A DNA stretch of 64,000 nucleotides. Origin: an uncultured Brachyspira sp. Lineage in GTDB: Bacteria > Spirochaetota > Brachyspiria > Brachyspirales > Brachyspiraceae. Shown here piece by piece: positions 50,464-59,779 of this stretch. A model generated the notes under the pieces. That model did no database searches. It was given only the letters and a program-made list of their open reading frames with translations, and was not told the origin of the DNA. The stretch covers positions 1 through 64,000 of the forward strand of contig NZ_CALXRM010000003.1 of the NCBI RefSeq assembly GCF_944390845.1, read 5' to 3'. How positions within the stretch are numbered: the first letter of the stretch is position 1; each line of letters starts with the position of its first letter. A program made the position numbers and the translations under genes.

Positions 50464-52300
50464 TTTTTTTTATAAATGATAATCCTTCATCACTTTTATT
50501 TAATTTGCAGTATATAAATCCTTTATCAGTATAAGCCTTTATAATATAATAAGTATTATTATTCAATTCTATTATTTTATTATAATCTTCTAAAGCTTTA
50601 TCATAATTTTTTATATTCTCATAAAGTAAAGCCCTTCTATATAATAGTTCTGCATTTTCACTATCTCTTTTTATAAGCTCGTTATAATCTTTTATAGCTT
50701 CTTCATATCTATTTAAATCGGTTAATAATTTTGCTCTGTTGTTATATGCTGTTAAATTATTATTGTCTAATTCTATTGACTTGTTAAAATCTTCCAATGC
50801 TTCTTCTAAATTATTTTCTAAATATTTCATGTATCCTCTATTATTGTAATAGTAGGATTTATTTTGATTTAATTCTATTGCTTTGTTGTAATCTTCAATA
50901 GCTTCTTTATTTAAATTTAATCTGCTTTTTGCTATGGCTCTGCTGTAATAAGCTTCATCATAATTGGGATTAAGTTCTATTGCTTTTGTAAAGTCCTCTA
51001 TTGCTTCTTTATTAAGATTTAAACCAAGTTTTGAAAGAGCTCTGTTCTGATATGCTAAACTATAATTAGGATTTAACTCTATAGCCTTATTATAATATTT
51101 AATAGCTTCTTCATATTCTTCTAAATTATGCCTGATAAGAGCAATATTATTATAGCATATATCATAGTTTGGATTTAATTCAATAGCTTTGTTATAACAT
51201 TGAAGTGCTTTATCATATTGATTCATTTCATAATATGATAAACCTATATTATAATAAGCGTTATAATGATTGTTATCTAATTCCAAAACTTTTTTATAAT
51301 ATTTTTCTGCTTCATTATATTGTTTTAGAAAATGTTTTGATATGCCAATATTATTATAGGCTTCTATATAGTTTGGATTAATTTCTAAAGCTTTATTAAA
51401 ATATTGAATAGCTTCTTCATAAAATCCCATATCATTTTTTACATTACCTATTTCATTATAGGCATGATAATTTTGATTATCTATTTCTAAAATCTTATTT
51501 AAAGTTTCAAGGCATTTTTCTTTATTGCCTAAATTAGATTCCATTTCATAAATTTTAAAATAAGTGTTTATATTATTTGGAGACATTTCTAAAGCCTTAT
51601 TTAAATACTCAGATTCTTTATCAATTAAACCTAAGTAATGATATGACAATGCAATATTATAATGGGCATTTAAATATTCTGGATATAATTCAATGGCTTT
51701 ATTATAATCTTTGATAGCTTCTTCATAGAGTCCAAGCTGAAATTTTGCAAGTCCTCTGTTATTGTAAATGTATGTAATTGAATCATCTAATTCTATAGCT
51801 TTATTATAATCATCAATTGATTCTTTATAAAGAGATAAATAATATTTAACTATTGCTCTTTCAGCATAAAGTTCTGGATCATCATTTTTTAATTCAATAG
51901 CTTTGTCATAATCTTCAAGAGACTTTTCATATAATCCTAAATAATTTTTTGATAAACCTCTGTCAGCATAAATATAAGGATCATCGTTTTTTAATTCTAT
52001 GGCTATGTCATAATCTTTAATAGCTTCTTCATATAAAGCTGAATAATGTTTTGATAAAGCTCTATTAACATAGATGTAAGGCTCTGTATTATTTAACTCA
52101 ATAGATTTATTATAATATTCTATTGCCTGTTTATATAATCCTAAATTATGTTTGTTTAAACCTATGAGATTATAAGTTTTATAATTATCGCCTTGATAGA
52201 ATAAAATTTTCTCAAGGCATTCTATGGATAACTCATAATTTTCATTGTCAAAGGCTTCTTTAGCTTTATCAAATAATTGTTTAATAATATCATCAGCCAT
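50438..52300 (-). CDS. Large TPR-repeat protein, truncated by frameshift
   Basis: 620 residues, almost entirely about 17 TPR units of 34 residues (consensus YEEAIKDYNKAIELNPNY). No signal peptide or TM helix. The last 12 residues (KRNRETFIL region) arise from the shifted frame after an A8 tract; the true product is probably about 860 residues through to 49729. Four leader elements lie upstream (52309-52671). Confidence 0.88.
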   Translation of the reverse strand: MADDIIKQLFDKAKEAFDNENYELSIECLEKILFYQGDNYKTYNLIGLNKHNLGLYKQAIEYYNKSIELNNTEPYIYVNRALSKHYSALYEEAIKDYDIAIELKNDDPYIYADRGLSKNYLGLYEKSLEDYDKAIELKNDDPELYAERAIVKYYLSLYKESIDDYNKAIELDDSITYIYNNRGLAKFQLGLYEEAIKDYNKAIELYPEYLNAHYNIALSYHYLGLIDKESEYLNKALEMSPNNINTYFKIYEMESNLGNKEKCLETLNKILEIDNQNYHAYNEIGNVKNDMGFYEEAIQYFNKALEINPNYIEAYNNIGISKHFLKQYNEAEKYYKKVLELDNNHYNAYYNIGLSYYEMNQYDKALQCYNKAIELNPNYDICYNNIALIRHNLEEYEEAIKYYNKAIELNPNYSLAYQNRALSKLGLNLNKEAIEDFTKAIELNPNYDEAYYSRAIAKSRLNLNKEAIEDYNKAIELNQNKSYYYNNRGYMKYLENNLEEALEDFNKSIELDNNNLTAYNNRAKLLTDLNRYEEAIKDYNELIKRDSENAELLYRRALLYENIKNYDKALEDYNKIIELNNNTYYIIKAYTDKGFIYCKLNKSDEGLSFIKKRNRETFIL

Positions 52301-52308
52301 AATTTATT

Positions 52309-52671
52309 CCTATTATTGCTATGCTCGTCTCCGCCTATAATTAGCAAATAAATAAATTTATTTGCTGGCTCCGACTCGCTTTATATTATTATTGCTATGC
52401 TTGTGACGAAGTGCCGCATGTAATTAGCTAGTGAGTAAACTCACTAGCTGTCTTCGACTCGCTTTTATATTTAAAGTCTAGTATTAAAAAATTATTATTG
52501 CTAATAAAAATTGTTCGCTCTAAGGCTCTGCCAAGTAAACTTGCCAGAGGCTCACAATTTTTATAATTAGCTTTACAATATTTAAAAATTATTATTTCTT
52601 ATTATTGTTATGCTAGTCTATGCCTAAAGGCTTAACTTAATAAATTAAGTTAAGGGCTTCGGCTCGCTTTT
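52309..52671 (-). promoter_or_regulatory. Four tandem hairpin leader elements (5' of TPR gene)
   Basis: On the minus strand, each unit has GCGAGYCGRAG-like start, a stem and GCATARCAATAATA. Stems: AGCAAATAAA/TTTATTTGCT (52343-52366), AGCTAGTGAGT/ACTCACTAGCT (52426-52449), CTCTGCCAAG/CTTGCCAGAG (52526-52549, one mismatch), CTTAACTTAA/TTAAGTTAAG (52631-52654). Stem sequences differ but pairing is kept. The unit nearest the gene ends AATAATAGGAATAAATT before the ATG at 52300. This fills the 399-nt gap. Confidence 0.8.
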
Positions 52672-52699
52672 ATATTTCAATTCTAATATTTAAAAATTA

Positions 52700-54325
52700 T
52701 TATTTCCAGTTATTTTCATTGCATATTTTTATAGCAGCTTCATTATTGTATTTAGATAAATAAATAATTTTTTGTTTGTATTCATCTTTTAATTTCTCAT
52801 TAACTAAATTATAACTATTAATAAAATCATTATAAGCTTCTTCTATTAATTTGTTATATTCTTCTTTATTTTCTGTGTTATTTGCTAATAATTGTTTTGA
52901 TAAAGCTTTATTAAAATAATACTTTGAATAGTTAGTATTTAATTCTATATCTTCTTCATATAATACTAAATTTATTTTATTTAATCCAATATTACTATAA
53001 GTATTTGAATAGTGAGGATTTAATTCAATGGCTTTATCATAATCTTTTATAGCTTCTTTATATAGTTTTAAATTATATTTAGTATTACCTCTATTATTAT
53101 AATAATTTGAATTATTTGGATTTAATTCAATAGCTTTATTAAAATCTTCAATAGCTTCTTTATATAGTCCTAAATTATATTTATCTTTACCTCTATTATT
53201 ATAAGCTTCTGAATAATTAGGATTTAATTCAATGGCTTTATCATAATTTTCTATAGCTTCTTTATATAGTTTTAAATTATTTTTAGCTTTACCTATATTA
53301 TAATAAGCTGCATAGAAATTATTTTTATATTCAGAATATTCTTCAGAGTTTTCATCATATTCTTTTAATAAATCATCTGTCATTTTTATAATTTGATTAT
53401 AATAATTTATAGATTCATTATATTCTTTATTATTATATGCTTGATATGCTGAATTGAATAAATTTGATATTTGTATATTTGTATTATTTTTTTCTATTAA
53501 TTTTTTAGTTTCTTCTTCTGCTTTATCTTTTATTGATTTTATTAATTGTTCGCTTTCTTTTTGTGCTTGTTCTTTTATATCTGATATTATTTGATTTGAT
53601 TTTTCTTGAATTGAGTTAATAGAGTTATTAAATTCTATTTTTAATTTATCTATTGAATTTAGAGCTTCGCTGTTTTTTTCGTTTATTTCTTTCAAAAATT
53701 GATTTGAACTTTTTTCTAATTCAAATATTTTGCTTTGTGTTTCTGTATCAATTTTTAAATGTAAATTTCTAGTATCAAGTTCATAATGTTGTATTTTATC
53801 TTTGTAGTTTTCAATATCTTTTTTTAGGCTTTCTATATATTCCAGATTTTCTTTACTTTCAGATAAAATATTATTATTGATAAATATGCCAGCAAATGTG
53901 AATACTATCATTATTACAGATAAAAATGCAAACCAGAAACTTAATACATCGTTTGAGTTTTTCATTATTTCAGACATTGAGGATTCAAGCATTCTTGTAT
54001 TTATATCGAATGTTGATTTGAAATTATTTGCTATTTCTTCATTAACTATAAATTCATTGTTTATTATAATTGTCTTTTCTGATTCATTAGTTATAACAGT
54101 TTTATCTATAGTTGTATTGCTTATTATAGTTTGTATATTTAGAGAATAATTTTCTAATGCTTTATTAAATCTGATTTCTATATTTTTAGTATGCAAATAA
54201 TACATTATGGCAAATGCTACTAAAGCAACTATAAATAATATAATCATTATGCATGTATTATTTTTATATTTGGAATTATTATTTGTATTATTATTGTTGT
54301 TGTTGTTTGTATTATTGACTTCCAT
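52700..54325 (-). CDS. TPR/coiled-coil membrane protein
   Basis: 541 residues. After an N-terminal Asn-rich tract come two TM helices (IMIILFIVALVAFAIMYYL and FWFAFLSVIMIVFTFAGIFI) with a loop between them. A long coiled coil follows (about 170-300), then five or so TPR units (LYKEAIENYDKAIELNPNYSEAYNNRG). The layout suggests an inner-membrane-anchored scaffold with a cytoplasmic TPR domain. Function unknown. Confidence 0.85.
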   Translation of the reverse strand: MEVNNTNNNNNNNTNNNSKYKNNTCIMIILFIVALVAFAIMYYLHTKNIEIRFNKALENYSLNIQTIISNTTIDKTVITNESEKTIIINNEFIVNEEIANNFKSTFDINTRMLESSMSEIMKNSNDVLSFWFAFLSVIMIVFTFAGIFINNNILSESKENLEYIESLKKDIENYKDKIQHYELDTRNLHLKIDTETQSKIFELEKSSNQFLKEINEKNSEALNSIDKLKIEFNNSINSIQEKSNQIISDIKEQAQKESEQLIKSIKDKAEEETKKLIEKNNTNIQISNLFNSAYQAYNNKEYNESINYYNQIIKMTDDLLKEYDENSEEYSEYKNNFYAAYYNIGKAKNNLKLYKEAIENYDKAIELNPNYSEAYNNRGKDKYNLGLYKEAIEDFNKAIELNPNNSNYYNNRGNTKYNLKLYKEAIKDYDKAIELNPHYSNTYSNIGLNKINLVLYEEDIELNTNYSKYYFNKALSKQLLANNTENKEEYNKLIEEAYNDFINSYNLVNEKLKDEYKQKIIYLSKYNNEAAIKICNENNWK

Positions 54326-54490
54326 AAATAAACCTCAGATGATTTGTTATATTATACAGCATTATCAAAATTATTAAACAATATATAAAAACTAAGTATT
54401 AAAAAATTATTGATAAGTTCTATACTTTTTGAGGCGGAACAAAGAACAATCAAAATTTGTTATGATTATAATAATTTATAGATTATTATA

Positions 54491-54922
54491 TTAAAATTTT
54501 TTCCTGTTTATGATATGATGCCATTTATATTGTTTATCAATGTCTTTAAGAAATTTATTATCATTATTGTTATTAATATTATTATTGTTGTTATTAATAA
54601 TATTATTATTAATATTCTGTTTTTTTATGTTTTTTTGTTTCCTTATCATATACATATCAAATGAAGTTTTGGCAAATTCGTACATTCCTTCACTGATTTT
54701 TTCCATTTTTCGATTACCTTTAACTAGATTATACCATATAAGTATTGTCATCATCATAGACAAGAAAGCAGACAAGTAAATTAAAATATCATTTGAGTTT
54801 TTTGTTATTCCTAATATTATGTTGCCTGTATTTTTAGCAATTTCTAAATATATTAATGAAAATGTAAATATTACTTTAAGAAATAAACTTATAATTATAG
54901 ATATGCTTGCTGTGTTTCTCAT
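54491..54922 (-). CDS. Small membrane protein with Asn-rich tail
   Basis: 143 residues: two TM helices (SIIISLFLKVIFTFSLIYL and ILIYLSAFLSMMMTILIWYN), then a cytoplasmic basic region and an Asn-rich low-complexity stretch near the C-terminus. Its second helix and the adjacent NSNDILIYLSAFLSM resemble the matching part of the TPR membrane protein downstream (NSNDVLSFWFAFLSV), so the two may be related. Unknown function. Confidence 0.65.
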   Translation of the reverse strand: MRNTASISIIISLFLKVIFTFSLIYLEIAKNTGNIILGITKNSNDILIYLSAFLSMMMTILIWYNLVKGNRKMEKISEGMYEFAKTSFDMYMIRKQKNIKKQNINNNIINNNNNNINNNNDNKFLKDIDKQYKWHHIINRKKF

Positions 54923-55338
54923 AAATAAACCTCAAGTAATTTATTATATTATACAACATTATGAAAAATATTAAAGAATATTTAAAAATTAAGTATTAAA
55001 AAATTATTAAGAAACCCCGCCCTTTATGTTTGATAGTTATATTTTTAATTATAATTTTATTTATATTTAAAACTATAATTAAAAAAGCACACCCTCCCAA
55101 GCTTTAATTAGATTTAAAATCTTTATACCGCACGGTGAACAGAGTTTTTAATATAATTAAAATTGTATTATTAATTTATTTATATTTTTAATTTAGTTTA
55201 ACGTGCGTTGTGATAATTATGAATTTTAAAAAAATCTTGGGGGGGTGTTATAATTTCTTTGTAAGCATAGAAGAAATAAAATACATAAATTCCATAGTGA
55301 AATTTTTAAGAATAAAGGGTGGGGCAGAGAATAAAATT
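54923..55338. repeat. CCGCCC/CCGCACG repeat family copy
   Basis: 416 nt without a gene. TTATTAAGAAACCCCGCCCTTTA (in part) is identical at 55003 and 57233. Then come AAGCACACCCTCCCAAG, ACCGCACGGTGAA (55132) and TTTAACGTGCG (55198) as inverted ends around AT-rich DNA, and a reverse CTTGGGGGGGTG at about 55239. Confidence 0.65.
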
Positions 55339-56781
55339 TTATCCTGTATATTCTTCTATATATTTACGCATTAACATTTTTATCGTTTCTTTGTCAGCAT
55401 CAAGTGAAGCAATATCAAATGCATCAATCATCACTTTACGTTCTTCAGGACTTAAACATTCTACAGGGTCTTTTGCTATGAATAATTTTTTATACTGTGA
55501 CGGTATCAATGTTTCATCGTCCATTAGAATTTCTTCATAAAGCTTTTCGCCTTCTCTTATTCCAGTAAAAACTATTGGTATGTCTTTTTCTGTAAGTCCA
55601 TACATTTTTAGCATGTTTCTTGCCAAGTCTAAAATTTTAACCGGCTTTCCCATATCTAAAGTAAATATTACTCCGTCAGTTAAAGTACATGCTTTTATAA
55701 CAAGTCTTGCTGCTTCTCTTATAGACATGAAGAATCTTACCATTTCAGGGTGAGTAACAGTTAATGCTTTTCCTTCTCTAATCTGCTTTTCAAATACAGG
55801 AATAACACTTCCGCTGCTTCCTAATACATTACCGAATCTTGTAATTTTGAATGCAGTATTATTTTGTTCATGCGATAAAGACATTATCATTCTTTCACAT
55901 ATTCTTTTACTTGCTCCCATTAATGAAGTAGGGCGTACTGCTTTATCTGTTGATATGAATATAAAATTTTTAATATTATTTTTTATTGCAAGGGTGGCTA
56001 TATTTTCAGTTGCAAGTATATTATTCTTTATAGCTTCTTCTGGATATGCTTCCATAAAAGGTAAATGTTTATGAGCTGCAGCATGGAAAATAATATCTGG
56101 TTTTTCTTCTTTTAATATTTTATCAACTTTGACATAATCTCTTACATTTGAAATTATATATTGAAATTTATGTTTGTTTTTTTCGTTCTTGCTGTCATTC
56201 AAAGACATTATTAAAGAGTGTATAGCACTTTCGGAATTATCTAATGCCATAACTTTTTTCACAGGCAATGTTATTAATTGTCTTACAAGTTCGCTTCCTA
56301 TAGAACCGCCGCCGCCAGTAACAAGTATTGTTTTATCTTTATAATAGTTTGAAATTTCTTTTTCATCAAATCCTATTTCTTCACGTCCAAGTAAATCAGA
56401 AGGTTCGAGATTTCTAATATCTTTAATTGAGGCATTACCTTTAATTATTTCGAAGAAACCTGGTAGTATTTTATATTTTATTCCAGTAGGATATATAATA
56501 TTTAAAATTTCTAATAATTGTTTTTGTTTGAGTGTAGGTATAGCTATTATAATTTCTTCTATATCTATATTATTTTTTTTATATTCTTCTATTATAGAGT
56601 TTATATCTTTAACTTTTCCATTTACTTTAATAGAATGATTATTTATTTTAACTTCTTTTTTATTGTCATCATCATCTAAAAAACAAAGTATATTATATTC
56701 ATTATTTTCATCAGAAGTTAATACTTCATAAGCCAAGGTTTCCCCAGCATTACCAGCCCCAATTATAACTATATTCTTCAT
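55339..56781 (-). CDS. UDP-sugar epimerase/dehydratase, CapD/FlaA1-like (polysaccharide biosynthesis)
   Basis: About 480 residues. An N-terminal Rossmann-like domain (VIIGAGNAGETLAYEV) is followed by the catalytic SDR domain with VTGGGGSIGSELVRQL, HAAAHKHLPFMEAYPEEAI and STDKAVRPTSLMGASKRICE. In this family a Met replaces the SDR Tyr (SMK-type triad). It lacks the four N-terminal TM helices of PglF/WbpM types. It probably makes a 4-keto-6-deoxy nucleotide sugar for surface glycans. Start MKNIVII is 6 nt after GGGATG; ATG 56793 is an alternative. Confidence 0.88.
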   Translation of the reverse strand: MKNIVIIGAGNAGETLAYEVLTSDENNEYNILCFLDDDDNKKEVKINNHSIKVNGKVKDINSIIEEYKKNNIDIEEIIIAIPTLKQKQLLEILNIIYPTGIKYKILPGFFEIIKGNASIKDIRNLEPSDLLGREEIGFDEKEISNYYKDKTILVTGGGGSIGSELVRQLITLPVKKVMALDNSESAIHSLIMSLNDSKNEKNKHKFQYIISNVRDYVKVDKILKEEKPDIIFHAAAHKHLPFMEAYPEEAIKNNILATENIATLAIKNNIKNFIFISTDKAVRPTSLMGASKRICERMIMSLSHEQNNTAFKITRFGNVLGSSGSVIPVFEKQIREGKALTVTHPEMVRFFMSIREAARLVIKACTLTDGVIFTLDMGKPVKILDLARNMLKMYGLTEKDIPIVFTGIREGEKLYEEILMDDETLIPSQYKKLFIAKDPVECLSPEERKVMIDAFDIASLDADKETIKMLMRKYIEEYTG

Positions 56782-57019
56782 TATACATCCCAATATATAA
56801 AAAATTATTTTATTTAGATGATAGTATATATTTTTTTGTATTATTATACAAGGATTAAAAGAGATTATTTATATTTAAAAAGTTTATATTATAATTAAAG
56901 TTTAGCTGTGGGAGTTATTTTTTATGACTATAATATTTAGATATTGTAGTTTACTATGTCATCGCAATATTTATTTATTATGCTGTTTATATTATTAATG
57001 TTATTTATATATTCTTTTT

Positions 57020-57208
57020 TTATAGGGTTTTCCAATTATAATCTTTTATAATATATAGAATGAATTTATTTGAATAAAATCCAAAATCAATAATATAATT
57101 TTTGTATTCTAATTGAAGCATATCTTCTTTTAATAAAGATTCATCAAAAGTAGATAAATATTCAGATAAGTTATCTAAATTAATTTTAAAATTTTTATTG
57201 TATACCAT
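57020..57208 (-). CDS. Small hypothetical protein
   Basis: 62 residues, no domain recognised, no good ribosome site. Amino acid composition is normal for neighbours. Could be a remnant gene. Confidence 0.35.
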   Translation of the reverse strand: MVYNKNFKINLDNLSEYLSTFDESLLKEDMLQLEYKNYIIDFGFYSNKFILYIIKDYNWKTL

Positions 57209-57232
57209 ATTTTTTATAATTTACCTTTGAAA

Positions 57233-57445
57233 TTTATTAAGAAACCCCGCCCTTTAGATTTTATAAATTATTTCAGTATTTTAATTTATTTAATATTTAA
57301 AAGTTTAGATTAGAACTTATAGCACCCACCCAAGTTTTGTTTAGATTTTAAAATTAAATTACCGCACGTCTAATTTTATATATTTATATGATAAAATTAG
57401 AATTATAAAGCTGCTGTATATTGTAGCTTTATTTAACGTGCGGTT
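57233..57445. repeat. CCGCCC/CCGCACG repeat family copy
   Basis: Starts like the 55.0-kb copy (AAGAAACCCCGCCCTTTA), then AGCACCCACCCAAG. ACCGCACGT (57361) and AACGTGCGGT (57435) form perfect inverted ends around about 65 nt of AT-rich DNA. The clearest member of the family. Confidence 0.7.
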
Positions 57446-57499
57446 TATTAATTAAAAAATATAAATGAAATTATTTTTTATAGTTTGTATTAAATTGAA

Positions 57500-58030
57500 T
57501 TATTCAACAACACCTATATAAGGAAGGTTTCTATATTTTTGAGCATAGTCAATTCCGTATCCTACAACAAACTCATCTTCAATATCAAAACCATTGTAGT
57601 CGATTTTGATGTCAACTTTTCTTCTTGAAGGTTTGTTTAGAAGAGTGCATATTTTAAGAGAAGCAACATTTCTAGTTTGTAATACCTCACAAATTTTTTC
57701 TAATGTGTAACCAGTATCAATAATATCTTCTACTATGATAACATCTCTTCCAGTAAGAGGAATATCAACATCTTTAAGTATTTTAATTTCAGAACCTATT
57801 TTATTGTTTCCGTAACTTGAAACAATCATGAAATCAATTTCAACAGGAACATCAATATATCTAGCAAGATCGGCAATAAATATGAATGATCCTTTTAATA
57901 GTCCGATAATGCACGGTATGTTTTCTTTATCTTTTAAATCATTAGAAATCTGAGAAGCTAATTCTTTAACTTTTTTACTAATTTCTTCTTCAGATATAAG
58001 AGTTTTAGCTATATGTTCATCTTTTTTCAT
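57500..58030 (-). CDS. hpt: Hypoxanthine phosphoribosyltransferase
   Basis: 176 residues. The PRPP loop VIIVEDIIDTGYTLEKI, the N-terminal LLKGSFIFIADLAR loop and C-terminal DEFVVGYGIDYAQKYRNLPYIG are the hallmarks of bacterial Hpt, which salvages hypoxanthine and guanine. Divergent from the V-ATPase operon, with about 258 AT-rich nt between them. Confidence 0.95.
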   Translation of the reverse strand: MKKDEHIAKTLISEEEISKKVKELASQISNDLKDKENIPCIIGLLKGSFIFIADLARYIDVPVEIDFMIVSSYGNNKIGSEIKILKDVDIPLTGRDVIIVEDIIDTGYTLEKICEVLQTRNVASLKICTLLNKPSRRKVDIKIDYNGFDIEDEFVVGYGIDYAQKYRNLPYIGVVE

Positions 58031-58288
58031 AGTTTTTTCCTTAGTATTTTTTGGGATTATTATATTATATAATGTATAATTTTAAAGTTGTTTATGTTTA
58101 AAAATTAATATAAAAAATTAAAGTAATGATAAAATTGAATATAAAAAAATGAAATAGGGTATTGATATTTTTTTAATTTTGCTTGATTTTTTTGAAAATA
58201 CTGATAAACTATTAAAGATAGTGTTTGTTGGAGAAATTTTTTTAAAATTCTATAAATCAATTTTTTATAAAAACGTTAAGGAGTTATT

Positions 58289-58903
58289 ATGGCTGAAGAG
58301 AAAAAACTAGACTCCCTTCTTGAACGTATATATCAAGACGGTGTTGAAAAATCTAATAAGAAAGCTGAAGAAATAATCTCAAATGCTAAAAGCGAAGCTG
58401 ACAGAATCATTAAAGAAGCAGAAGCTAAATCTGAAGAAATAGTAAAAGAAGCAGAAAGAAAGTCAGAAGAGCTAAAAAAGAATACAATTACAGATGTACG
58501 TATGGCAGGCGAGCAATCAATTAGTGCTTTAAAACAAAGGATAAAAGAATTAGTAACAGCTAAAGTATTAGAAGACGGTTTAAAAGGAGCTTTTGCTGAT
58601 ACTGCATTTTTAAAAGATTTAATCCTTGAAGTAGTAAAGAAATGGGATATATCATCTAGCAATTCAGATGTAACAGTATATTTCCCAGAATCTAAAAAAA
58701 GTGATATAGATGCTGCATTCGAAAAATCTATAAAAGGTGCAATAAAGAATGCTACTATTAACTTTGATAAAAAATTATCTAACGGATTTAAAATAGTTCC
58801 AGAAAACGGTAACTATCAGTTGCAGTTTACAGATGAGGACTTTGTAGAGTTTTTCAGTGATTATATAAAAGCAAAAACGGAAGAAGTAATTTTTAGTAAA
58901 TAA
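58289..58903 (+). CDS. atpE: V-type ATP synthase subunit E
   Basis: 204 residues. A long N-terminal helix (Ala/Lys/Glu-rich, heptads from about 15 to 85) and a small alpha/beta C-terminal domain give the peripheral-stalk subunit E. AAGGAG precedes the ATG. First gene of the operon E-DUF2764-A-B-D-I. Confidence 0.88.
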   Translation: MAEEKKLDSLLERIYQDGVEKSNKKAEEIISNAKSEADRIIKEAEAKSEEIVKEAERKSEELKKNTITDVRMAGEQSISALKQRIKELVTAKVLEDGLKGAFADTAFLKDLILEVVKKWDISSSNSDVTVYFPESKKSDIDAAFEKSIKGAIKNATINFDKKLSNGFKIVPENGNYQLQFTDEDFVEFFSDYIKAKTEEVIFSK

Positions 58904-58914
58904 GAGGGGTGAGT

Positions 58915-59751
58915 ATGGGATCATATTATTATCTTATCTCAGGTCTTCCCGAAGTAAAACTTTCCGATACTAAGGCTAAGTATGATATAAATGAAATTAC
59001 TCAAAGTATATTATCTAGTTTAAGTGCTAAAGATGCTAAGGCTTTTAGTTATCTTATTTATCAGAATGATAATAAAAATCTAGTAAATGCAATAGCAAAA
59101 CAAAAAGGCTTATTCAGCCCTTATGTTGAGCATATAGAACCATCAATATTCAGTAAAGAGGAGATGCAGAAATATTCAAGTATTTCTAATTTGCCATCTT
59201 ATATGTCTAAGTTTTTGGAAGATAATAAGAATGTAGAATGGGAAAATGCTAGACATATAGAAAATACATTATTGGGTTTGTATTATGATGAGATGATAAA
59301 AAGCGGCAATTCTTTTATCAAAAGTTATGCATTATTTATGCGTGATTTAAAGAATATTTTAGCTGCTTTAAATGGAAGAGCTTTAGGTTTTAGTAGTGAA
59401 GAAATAGCAAAAGAACTTATAGGAGATTATTCCTTAATATCAGCTTTAACTAAATCAACTGCTTCCGATTTTGGAGTAGGAAAAGAGCTACCATATATAA
59501 ATAGTATAATAGAGACATTTAATTCATCAGATAAAGCTGATCCATATAATATGGAGAATATAGAATGTTCTTTAGTAAGAGAGTTTTTAGATAGAGCTAC
59601 ATCAATAAAATCTTTCACAACAGATAATGTGTTTGCTTATTATATAAATCTCACTTATGCAGCTAGTATAAATGGAAGGAATGAAGAGGAAGGTAAGAAG
59701 CATTTGGAGACGCTAATAGGTTCATTGAAGGCAAAAGCGTCTGCTATGTGA
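58915..59751 (+). CDS. DUF2764 protein of V-type ATPase operon
   Basis: About 278 residues from ATG at 58915, five nt after GAGGGG; the GTG at 58909 is inside the ribosome site. The N-terminus GSYYYLISGLPEVKLSD is the mark of the DUF2764 family found in this operon position in spirochaetes, Chlamydiae and Bacteroidetes. It probably takes the place of subunit C as the central-stalk socket (inference). Confidence 0.88.
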   Translation: MGSYYYLISGLPEVKLSDTKAKYDINEITQSILSSLSAKDAKAFSYLIYQNDNKNLVNAIAKQKGLFSPYVEHIEPSIFSKEEMQKYSSISNLPSYMSKFLEDNKNVEWENARHIENTLLGLYYDEMIKSGNSFIKSYALFMRDLKNILAALNGRALGFSSEEIAKELIGDYSLISALTKSTASDFGVGKELPYINSIIETFNSSDKADPYNMENIECSLVREFLDRATSIKSFTTDNVFAYYINLTYAASINGRNEEEGKKHLETLIGSLKAKASAM

Positions 59752-59779
59752 TGTATGTATAATTAATTAGGAGATAGAA

